From contig NZ_JAETZZ010000004.1 in assembly GCF_022627325.1 (NCBI RefSeq), positions 342,876 to 406,875 of the forward strand: a stretch of 64,000 bases of DNA, in the 5' to 3' direction. Origin of the DNA: Pseudomonas putida. GTDB taxonomy: Bacteria; Pseudomonadota; Gammaproteobacteria; Pseudomonadales; Pseudomonadaceae. The notes below the pieces were generated by a model. That model was given only the letters and a program-made list of their open reading frames with translations. It made no database searches and was not told the origin of the DNA. A program made the position numbers and the translations under genes. Positions 1 through 6,256 of this stretch are shown piece by piece. Numbering within the stretch: the stretch's first letter is position 1; the number at the start of each line of letters is the position of its first letter.

Positions 1-1
1 G

Positions 2-106
2 CTCATTGAGCATGAAAACCTGACGGCAATACGCAAACTCACGCTATCGCAGGCACGCACACAACTGCGGGCGATTATTTTCTGCCGCTTCGTGGGCGAT
101 GTGTAG
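2..106 (+). CDS. 3' end of an unidentified gene (partial)
   Basis: An open frame enters from the left edge and stops at the TAG at 104-106, leaving 34 residues that begin LIEHENLTAIRKL and end FCRFVGDV. The basic and hydrophobic mix is compatible with a protein C-terminus, but no family is recognised and the frame could be chance. It is convergent with the LysR gene that ends at 159. Confidence 0.3.
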   Translation, partial: LIEHENLTAIRKLTLSQARTQLRAIIFCRFVGDV

Positions 107-158
107 TTTCCTGGATGGCGAGACAGATTAAATCTTCATGGGATGCGGGGATTGCACA

Positions 159-1031
159 TTAAACATTGCCCTTGCCCTGGTGATTATCAATGGCCTCGAT
201 GAAATTCTTGATCAACGGCGACTGCTGATTTTTTCGCCAGACGAAATAGATATCGCTTGAATCCAAGCTCGGCACATGATCGGCCTGAAAGGTATCTGCC
301 TGGCTCGCGAAACGGTCGATATAACTCTCTGGCACGCAAGCAAAGCCAATTTCCTGTGCGATGCAGGCAAAAATACTGGGATACGATTCGATTTCCAGTA
401 TCGCCCGAGGCTGGATGCCGCTGCGTTCTAGCCAGTTATCGACCTGTTGCCTGTAGTGACAGGTGCGACCGAATACATACAGTTCGAGCCCAGCCAGGTC
501 TTCCGGGGTGGGCGAGGAAAAGGCCTTCGGTACAACTCTCAACAAGCGCTCACGGAACGCTAAGCGGCTTTCAAGCAAAGGATGCTCGATGGGGCCATCA
601 GTGAGGATCAAATCAAGCTCGCCATCCATCAACAGCCGCTCCAGGAGTAGCGAGTGCTCCGGACGGATGTGCAGTTCTACCCCCGGCGCCTCAAGGCGGT
701 ACCGTACCAGAAGCGGAGGGAGATGATTGGCCAGCGCTACGTCAAGCGCCCCAACGCGAAGCACGCCAGGCATGGAATCGGTTGAAAACAGCGAGCGTGT
801 TTCAGCTGCCAGGTCGAGGAGCTGTTTGGCTTTGCGGTAGACCAGCCTACCTTCGGGGGTGACAAGTAACCGGTTATTTTCGCGGTTGAACAAGACGACG
901 CCGAGCTGAGTTTCTAGTTCTCGCAGTCTTGCTGTGATGTTCGAGGGCACGCAATGCAGCTGTGCAGCTGCTGCGGCTATCGTACCGTGCTCTACGACAG
1001 CGCAAAAAAAACCAAGCTGTGAAAGCTTCAA
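159..1031 (-). CDS. LysR-family transcriptional regulator
   Basis: A 290-residue LysR-type regulator. The N-terminal winged helix-turn-helix covers about residues 1-60, with the recognition region near residues 20-40 (AAAAQLHCVPSNITARLREL). The rest is the periplasmic-binding-protein-like effector domain. Length is typical for the family. The start is a TTG at 1029-1031, chosen because a good Shine-Dalgarno (AGGAGAG) sits 4 bases upstream and the HTH begins at once. The gene is divergent from the glyoxalase gene at 1252, the classical arrangement for a LysR regulator and its target, and two inverted repeats lie in the shared intergenic region. The effector is unknown. Control of gloA is inferred from position only. 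Confidence 0.9.
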   Translation of the reverse strand: MKLSQLGFFCAVVEHGTIAAAAAQLHCVPSNITARLRELETQLGVVLFNRENNRLLVTPEGRLVYRKAKQLLDLAAETRSLFSTDSMPGVLRVGALDVALANHLPPLLVRYRLEAPGVELHIRPEHSLLLERLLMDGELDLILTDGPIEHPLLESRLAFRERLLRVVPKAFSSPTPEDLAGLELYVFGRTCHYRQQVDNWLERSGIQPRAILEIESYPSIFACIAQEIGFACVPESYIDRFASQADTFQADHVPSLDSSDIYFVWRKNQQSPLIKNFIEAIDNHQGKGNV

Positions 1032-1044
1032 GATGCTCTCCTTT

Positions 1045-1082
1045 TGTGATGGTATAGCTCACATCTGATCACTTTTAGTGAT
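1045..1082. promoter_or_regulatory. Candidate LysR operator (two inverted repeats)
   Basis: TGTGA (1045-1049) faces TCACA (1059-1063), and ATCAC-TTTTA-GTGAT forms a perfect 5-bp inverted repeat at 1068-1082. The second fits the T-N11-A spacing of LysR boxes. Both lie just upstream of the LysR start codon in the divergent region. The first has 9 spacer bases, so it is not a canonical CRP/Vfr site, which needs 6. Confidence 0.5.
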
Positions 1083-1251
1083 GCGTGTGTCAGCTTAACA
1101 TTGCCCGGGCAAACGCATCCAATCACCTCGACAGCCTAGCCTCATGGGCTTGCGGTGGTAGGGCCTGGATGCACGGACTTTCGTCGTTGTCGGGGAAAGC
1201 CTTCTAGGAAATGTTGGCCTTGCGAAGGGCTGAAGCTGCAGCGGAGAATCG

Positions 1252-1647
1252 ATGCGCATACTACATACCATGCTACGTGTGGTGGATCTGGATAAAACCA
1301 TTCACTTCTACACTAAAGTGCTCGGCATGAGCCTCTTGAGACGCAAAGACTATCCGGAGGGCAAATTCACCCTTGCTTTCCTCGGATATGGCCTGGAGAC
1401 AGAAACTGCTGTTCTGGAGCTGACGCGAAATTGGGGACAAGATAGCTATGAGATTGGCGATGCTTACGGGCATGTAGCTATCGAGGTTGAGGATGCAGAA
1501 GCTGTGTGCAGCCGTGCTGCTATCATGGGATATCGTGTTCCTCGACCAGCAGGTCTCATGAAACATGGACGCACAATAATCGCGTTCATTGAAGATCCCA
1601 ACGGGTACAAGGTCGAGCTGATACAAAAAGGCACGCAATTCGACTGA
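1252..1647 (+). CDS. gloA: Lactoylglutathione lyase (glyoxalase I), short Ni-type
   Basis: Glyoxalase I isomerises the methylglyoxal-glutathione hemithioacetal to S-lactoylglutathione in the cytosol. The 131-residue protein closely matches the pattern of the 135-residue E. coli GloA: the start MRILHTMLRV, and the four metal ligands expected for the homodimeric enzyme at H5, E56 (AVLEL), H74 (AYGHVAI) and E122 (KVELI). The length is that of the short Ni/Co-activated class, not the roughly 175-residue zinc class that pseudomonads also carry, so this may be a paralogue. A GGAGA Shine-Dalgarno precedes the ATG. It is divergent from the LysR gene, which may respond to electrophile stress (inference). 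Confidence 0.93.
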   Translation: MRILHTMLRVVDLDKTIHFYTKVLGMSLLRRKDYPEGKFTLAFLGYGLETETAVLELTRNWGQDSYEIGDAYGHVAIEVEDAEAVCSRAAIMGYRVPRPAGLMKHGRTIIAFIEDPNGYKVELIQKGTQFD

Positions 1648-1704
1648 TCAAGCGAGGGAAGGCGCGAGGCAGGGCCTGGAGTGGCGAAAGTGCTTTTGTG
1701 CTCT

Positions 1705-1866
1705 TTACCGAAGCTCGGTCTTCAAGGCCCTGAACTCATCATAGCTGTTGGCCGTACAGGTCGGATTGCTTGTCCGGCGCCGCTCGCACAGGGAGCTAAA
1801 CTTTAGAATATCGATGTAAATCCGCAACTGATTCGCACCGTGGAGCCCTCTGGTCTCAAGGTCCAT
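1705..1866 (-). pseudogene. Possible remnant of an unidentified gene, 53 residues
   Basis: A minus-strand frame from an ATG at 1866 to a TAA at 1705-1707 reads MDLETRGLHGANQLRIYIDI and continues to YDEFRALKTELR. Composition and two cysteines resemble a real protein C-terminus. No ribosome-binding site precedes the ATG, and the open frame extends upstream only to a TGA at 1903-1905. No family is recognised. A decayed gene fragment is the simplest reading, and a chance frame is possible. Confidence 0.3.
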
Positions 1867-2117
1867 CACGGTGATGGTGACCGCTCTGACACATTGAGCG
1901 GTTCATACACGATGCCGACTACCTAGGGCGGGAAACCTTTAATCCGCACTGTAGCTCGACCGTCAAGCCGTGCTGACGCTGGGCGCGTTGGGGGTCGAAA
2001 CCGACGCGGTGCGCATACGCGATACCTAATGAAGTGGCGAAGGTGTCCGTTGTCATAGGACAAACCCAGGTATCTTTCAGCACCCTCATCCAGGTTCTGA
2101 TGTAAGTAGGAGGGCGC
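1867..2117. other. Intergenic stretch without recognisable gene
   Basis: With the preceding remnant this makes a gap of about 470 bases between gloA and the monooxygenase gene. Frames crossing it on the minus strand run into the 5' part of the monooxygenase gene and look like shadows. The only clear element is the strong Shine-Dalgarno AGGAGG at its right end, directly before the ATG at 2118. Confidence 0.4.
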
Positions 2118-3086
2118 ATGTTCACTCCGAGTTCCATTCCCTATCAGCGACAACCGGGCTTTCAGCGCACTTACCGTCAAGGTCGGTTGAGCCTGGGCCT
2201 TTTCCTCCCCCTCGAAGCCTTTAGCGGTGATATGCCGAGTATGGCTGGCCAGGTGAGCCTGGCCCAAAGAGCCGAAAAGCTAGGTTTCGCTGCCCTTTGG
2301 TTTCGCGATGTACCGTTACGTGACCCTAGTTTCGGTGATACCGGTCAGGTCTTCGATCCTTGGGTCTACCTGGGTTTCATGGCGGCACACACGCATTCGA
2401 TTGCGCTGGGTACCGCCTCGGTCATCCTGCCAATCCGCAACCCTCTTCACACCGCGAAGGCGGCCACCAGTGTAGATCAACTCAGTGGTGGCCGCCTGTT
2501 ATTAGGCGTGGCTTCCGGGGACCGACCTGTAGAGTTTCCCGCATTCGGTGTAGATCCGGAGCAGCGTGACAGAATGTTCCGCGAATACCTAGAGGTATTT
2601 CGCCAGGTTCAGCGCAGCAGTTTCGTGCCTTTGACCTGGTCCGGCGGCACGCTTGAGGGCTGCGATCTGATTCCCAAGCCGACCACAGCGGAAATTCCAT
2701 TCTTCGTCACCGGTCATAGCCGCCAGACGCTGGATTGGATTGCCCGCTGCAGTCATGGCTGGATCAGTTATCCGCGTGCGCCGAAGACTCAGCAACTGAT
2801 TGTCGAGAACTGGCGCACTGCAGTGCATACCGAATGTGGTGAGCTGTTCAAACCCTTCACCCAGTCGCTATACATCGACTTGACGGACAACTCGCAGATA
2901 CCCCCTCGACCGATCCACCTCGGCTATCAATTAGGGCGATATCATCTGATCTCACTGCTGCAACACTTACAGGAGATCGGCGTCAACCATGTGATCATCA
3001 ACTTGAAGTACGGGCAACGCCCCGCTGGCGAGGTCCTCGAGGAGCTCGGTCAGTTCGTTCTGCCTGACTTCATCCTGTCTACGTGA
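2118..3086 (+). CDS. Luciferase-type (LLM class) flavin-dependent oxidoreductase
   Basis: A 322-residue bacterial-luciferase-fold enzyme (TIM barrel) expected to use reduced flavin and oxygen, or F420/FMN, on an unknown substrate. Recognisable segments are the N-terminal strand LSLGLFLPLEAF, the GFAALWFRDVP segment, SIALGTASVILPIRNPLHTA, and the hallmark DQLSGGRLLLGVASGDRP near residues 118-135. It most resembles the BA3436-type subfamily (TIGR03571) from memory. The start has an AGGAGG Shine-Dalgarno six bases upstream. It is convergent with the CmcJ-like oxygenase gene, and both sit in a patch of accessory genes. No pathway can be assigned. Confidence 0.85.
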   Translation: MFTPSSIPYQRQPGFQRTYRQGRLSLGLFLPLEAFSGDMPSMAGQVSLAQRAEKLGFAALWFRDVPLRDPSFGDTGQVFDPWVYLGFMAAHTHSIALGTASVILPIRNPLHTAKAATSVDQLSGGRLLLGVASGDRPVEFPAFGVDPEQRDRMFREYLEVFRQVQRSSFVPLTWSGGTLEGCDLIPKPTTAEIPFFVTGHSRQTLDWIARCSHGWISYPRAPKTQQLIVENWRTAVHTECGELFKPFTQSLYIDLTDNSQIPPRPIHLGYQLGRYHLISLLQHLQEIGVNHVIINLKYGQRPAGEVLEELGQFVLPDFILST

Positions 3087-3094
3087 GGCGGCAC

Positions 3095-3115
3095 GGGGCA
3101 CGAATGCTACGCCCC
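3095..3115. terminator. Possible hairpin between convergent genes
   Basis: GGGGC (3095-3099) pairs with GCCCC (3111-3115) around an 11-base loop just after the monooxygenase stop codon. No strong T-tract follows. A longer-range pair GGTCACCG / CGGTGACC also occurs between about 3131 and 3182. Confidence 0.35.
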
Positions 3116-3187
3116 GAGCTTTCTATCCGGTCACCGCGCCGGGCGCGAGACGGCGATATGGCCGCCGCCACACCCGGTGACCAATAC

Positions 3188-4009
3188 CTAGTGAAAGAAG
3201 GCCAGGGTACGAACTTCGATACTTTCGCGTGGCGGGGCTCCCGGCGGCGTATGGGGGAGCTGGAAGGCGGCATGGGGGGTGAAGCGGGCACGGCCGTCGT
3301 GACGCGAGTCATAACCCTTGATCAGCAAGACTTCGTCACGGCGCATCTCCGGAAAATAGTACCAGCGCTGGTGAGTATTGTAGGCGAGGTGATAAATTTC
3401 CCCGATGCGATCCGGATAGACCAAGTCGGTAGCCAGCAGATCATTGGGGTCGAGCGTCGAGGCGTCCAGCACCGCCAACGGCGAGCGCTTGACAGGGCCG
3501 CTTATCGGGCGCCAGACGTTGATCTGAGCGACTGACATCGCTGCCATTGCGGCGGCTTGTTCCGCGCCCAGTACTTCCCGGATACGCTCAGGCCCCGAGT
3601 GTTCGGTGTAGTCATTGTGCACACGGCTGGCTGGGCCGCGAAAATCCCGCCGTTCGGCGTCACTGCGCCTGGTGTGGTCGAAGATCACGACCCGGCTCGC
3701 GCCCGTCAATTGCTTGATCAAGGCCTTTATCTCGTCATAGTAGACCTTTACTACCGAGGTATCGTCGTAGAGATCGTCTACCACCGTCTCTCGCCGGTGG
3801 AGTTCAAACCCCTGCTTGTCCAGTGAAAGGCTGTCGGCTAACGGACGTCCGTTTTGTATCTTGACTTCGCGCTCCTCCTGCTCGGCAAAGTAGTGAGCCT
3901 CACTGTCACCGGTCAAAGCCTCGGTATGTATATAGGGCTTTGCATTTTGCCTGACCAGGTAGGTGAGTTTCGTGAGAACGCTATCGGGCATATCAATTGT
4001 GCATTTCAA
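3188..4009 (-). CDS. CmcJ/NvfI (AsaB)-family oxygenase
   Basis: A member of the CmcJ/AsaB family, known from cephamycin 7-methoxylation (CmcJ) and fungal secondary metabolism (NvfI, AsaB). Several members are Fe(II)/2-oxoglutarate oxygenases. Visible hallmarks are VHNDYTE, with a His-x-Asp pair at about H131/D133, INVWRPI, then KGYDS and RFTPHAAF with a likely third metal ligand at about H246, and a C-terminal Arg near 267 (EVRTLAFF) that could bind 2-oxoglutarate. I place the start at a TTG at 4007-4009 because GGGAGG lies 6 bases upstream and the conserved region follows. An in-frame ATG at 4073-4075 would add 22 residues but has a poor ribosome-binding site. It is convergent with the luciferase-type gene. 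The substrate is unknown. Confidence 0.8.
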   Translation of the reverse strand: MKCTIDMPDSVLTKLTYLVRQNAKPYIHTEALTGDSEAHYFAEQEEREVKIQNGRPLADSLSLDKQGFELHRRETVVDDLYDDTSVVKVYYDEIKALIKQLTGASRVVIFDHTRRSDAERRDFRGPASRVHNDYTEHSGPERIREVLGAEQAAAMAAMSVAQINVWRPISGPVKRSPLAVLDASTLDPNDLLATDLVYPDRIGEIYHLAYNTHQRWYYFPEMRRDEVLLIKGYDSRHDGRARFTPHAAFQLPHTPPGAPPRESIEVRTLAFFH

Positions 4010-4382
4010 GTAATACCTCCCGTTCTGCTGGCCGTACTCGGCGTGGTGGCGCTGTGGCGGCGATGTGGCTGGCATGTAGGCTCGCTCTCAATCATATGCC
4101 CTCGAACAGACGCATTAAATGCCCTCCAGGCGCAAGCCCTCCAAGAGTGACAAGTGGCTATCCACAACTTTGCTGTCAGCAGGAGAAAGCTTGGAATCTG
4201 CAAGAGGCGGATACTTGCCCAGGCCTTCCCCCGTTTCGTGAGTCGAAAGGATGGCACCACTGCTGTTCACGTACATGCCGTGTAGCATGACCTGCGTGTC
4301 TGCGGCGGAAGCTTCGTTAGCACCCATTTTCAATGGTTTGCCCAATTGACAGCGCGTGTTCCAGTCAGGTGCGTGCTGATTA

Positions 4383-4512
4383 GCCCCGGCCCTGCAAATG
4401 GTGGATCTCACCATGAACGACATATGCCGCCATGGGGGGGGCCGTCGAGCACCAGCAGGTCGGCCTGCTTACCTGGCTCGAGCGTGCAGACTGGTATGGG
4501 TGCCAGCGGTGC
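4383..4512 (-). pseudogene. C-terminal remnant of an imidazolonepropionase-like amidohydrolase
   Basis: Read on the minus strand, the frame gives LEPGKQADLLVLDGPPPWRH followed by MSFMVRSTICRAG. This is the end-of-barrel signature of HutI-like and related metal-dependent amidohydrolases, where the pattern is LE-GK-ADLLVLD, then a short helix, then a strand with a V-K/R-G motif. The rest of the enzyme, including all metal-binding histidines, is missing. The frame runs on downstream to 4115 with no recognisable homology. A run of eight G (4434-4441) lies inside the fragment. It abuts the nitronate monooxygenase remnant on the other strand. Confidence 0.55.
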
Positions 4513-4517
4513 AGTAG

Positions 4518-4754
4518 ATCACTGGGGCAGGGATCAAAGCTGCAATGGCGCTCGGCGCCTGCGGTGCGCAGCTTGGCACAGCCTTTATCCTCTGCCCTGA
4601 GACATCCGCAAACGCTGCCTACCGGGAAGCAATGAAAAGCCATCGCGCCTATCACACCCAGGTTACCAGTGTGATTTCTGGGCGACCTGCCCGGGGCATG
4701 GTCAATCGGAACTTCACGGATCTACCTTCGGATCACGCCTCTATACCGGCATAG
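4518..4754 (+). pseudogene. C-terminal remnant of a nitronate monooxygenase
   Basis: The frame reads [20 protein letters not shown], then TAFILCPE and later [19 protein letters not shown]. This is the FMN-phosphate-binding and C-terminal region of NPD/nitronate monooxygenases, typically AALALGADGVQMGTAFL and then FSGRPARGLVNR. A TAG lies immediately upstream in frame (4515-4517), the N-terminal two thirds is absent, and the frame stops at 4752-4754 before the usual C-terminal helices. The intact family oxidises alkyl nitronates using FMN. This copy cannot be functional. Confidence 0.65.
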
Positions 4755-5099
4755 GCATCACTTTCGAATCCTTATCGAGGCGAGATAAATGAACTGCTTA
4801 ACAAGGGACTATAGCGGCATATTGCTCTGCTGACCCGCCAGAGCGAAGAAGAAGCCCAGACGAACCGGACCTGTGGCATTAGAACGGGGCTGCCTAATGG
4901 ATGCCATACCAGACTGGGGGAACAGGGCACACGTGGTTTCCCGATGACACGTCATCCTCTCTCTCGAATTCTGCTGGAAGCGGGGAGCGGTGCAGTTTGG
5001 TGCGAGAGTCTAGGCAAAGTGAAAAAAATCTCAGGGTAAGTGAAAAGCCACGGACTTTCTTTCCGACGCTGGCTTCCCGGCTCCGGTTCCCTGATTTAA
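4755..5099. other. Gene-poor stretch upstream of the efflux operon
   Basis: About 345 bases with no convincing coding frame. I looked in particular for a divergent TetR-family gene, the usual neighbour of mexJK, and found neither an HTH-like segment nor a fragment of one. The sequence is less GC-rich than the flanking core genes, in keeping with the decayed accessory patch to its left. Confidence 0.5.
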
Positions 5100-5115
5100 T
5101 ATACTCGACAGTATA
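5100..5115. promoter_or_regulatory. Palindromic operator candidate of the mexJK-like operon
   Basis: TATACTCGACAGTATA is a 6-bp perfect inverted repeat with a 4-base centre, 34 bases before the mexJ start codon. Its left arm is itself a good sigma70 -10 hexamer (TATACT), so a bound dimer would block transcription. Palindromes of this sort are typical of TetR-type regulators. Confidence 0.6.
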
Positions 5116-5149
5116 AATATTCGATGCGCTCGTCGCGAAAGGATTCATC

Positions 5150-6250
5150 ATGTTGCGTCATGCCTTGTGCCTCGCTCTGCCTGCCGCTGCCGCGTTGTTG
5201 CTGGCCGCCTGCGGGCAGCAAGCCGCCCCGCCCACTGCCCCTCGCCCTGCGCTGGTGGTCCAGCCGCAGCCGGCCCAAGCCTCAGCCGACAGCTACCCTG
5301 GCGAGGTGCGAGCGCGTTTCGAGCCGGAGCTGGCGTTCCGCATCGCTGGCAAGGTCAGCAAACGCCTGGTCGAGGAGGGGCAGCGGGTAAAGGCCGATCA
5401 GCCACTGGCAGAGCTCGACCCCCAGGATGTGCGCCTGCAACTTGAGGCCAACCGCGCCCAGTTGGCGGCCGCCGAGGCAAACCTGGCGCTGGTCCGCGCC
5501 GAGCGTGACCGCTACCGCACGTTGCTGGATCGGCAGATGGTCAGCCATTCCCTGTACGACAACGCCGAGAACCTCTACCGGGCCGGGCTCGCGCGCCTCA
5601 AGCAGGCCAAAGCCGAATTCGACGTGGCTGGCAACCAGGCCGGCTACGCCGTGTTGCGGGCGCCCCAGGCCGGCGTGATCGCCAAGCGTCAGGTCGAGGT
5701 CGGCCAGGTGGTGGCTGCCGGGCAGACGGTGTTCACACTGGCGGCCGACGGTGAGCGCGAAGTCGTCATCGGCGTGCCGGAGCAGCAGTTCGCCCGCTTC
5801 GCCGTTGGCCAGCAGGTCAGTGTCGAGCTGTGGTCGCGGGGCAATGAGCGCTTTGAGGGCCGTATCCGGGAGTTGTCGCCTGCAGCCGACCCCCGTTCAC
5901 GTACCTTCGCCGCACGCATCGCCTTCAACTCGGCCAAGGTGCCTGCCGACCTTGGGCAGAGCGCACGGGTATTCATTGCCCATGACGGGCTGATCCCACT
6001 GGCTGTACCTCTCTCGGCGGTCACCGCGGAAAACGGCCAGGCGTACGTCTGGCGGGTCAACCAGGACCGTCGCCTGGAGCGTGCCGCCGTGCGCCTGGGG
6101 CCTTATGGCAGTGACACTGTTCCCGTACTCGAAGGCCTGAACCCTGGCGACTGGGTGGTGGCCGCCGGCGGCCACGTGCTGCGCGAGGGGCAGGAGGTGC
6201 GGCCGGTAGACCGTACCAACCGTGTGGTGAACCTGACGGCCAAGGAGTAA
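5150..6250 (+). CDS. mexJ: RND efflux membrane fusion lipoprotein, MexJ-like
   Basis: Periplasmic adaptor of a tripartite RND pump. The 366-residue protein starts with a lipoprotein signal peptide ending LLLAAC, so C21 would be lipidated and the protein anchored in the inner membrane. It then shows the first half of a lipoyl domain (FRIAGKVSKRLVEEGQRVKA), an alpha-helical hairpin rich in Ala, Glu and Arg (about residues 95-160), the second lipoyl half (RAPQAGVIAKRQVEVGQVV), a beta-barrel and a membrane-proximal domain. It lies 6 bases before the RND gene. No outer membrane channel gene is present, as in P. aeruginosa mexJK, which borrows OprM or OpmH. The symbol rests on the shared location near plsB and on length. 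Confidence 0.85.
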   Translation: MLRHALCLALPAAAALLLAACGQQAAPPTAPRPALVVQPQPAQASADSYPGEVRARFEPELAFRIAGKVSKRLVEEGQRVKADQPLAELDPQDVRLQLEANRAQLAAAEANLALVRAERDRYRTLLDRQMVSHSLYDNAENLYRAGLARLKQAKAEFDVAGNQAGYAVLRAPQAGVIAKRQVEVGQVVAAGQTVFTLAADGEREVVIGVPEQQFARFAVGQQVSVELWSRGNERFEGRIRELSPAADPRSRTFAARIAFNSAKVPADLGQSARVFIAHDGLIPLAVPLSAVTAENGQAYVWRVNQDRRLERAAVRLGPYGSDTVPVLEGLNPGDWVVAAGGHVLREGQEVRPVDRTNRVVNLTAKE

Positions 6251-6256
6251 GTCCCG

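Noticed and set aside
1045..1063. TGTGA-N9-TCACA as a CRP/Vfr site
   Set aside because: Spacing is 9 and not 6, so it fails the Vfr consensus. A LysR-type repeat is more likely.
4115..4382. A functional gene at the 3' side of the amidohydrolase remnant
   Set aside because: The frame reads on to 4115 with a plausible composition (HETGEGLGKYPPLADSK) but without a start site or known family. I leave it as unassigned sequence of the decayed patch.
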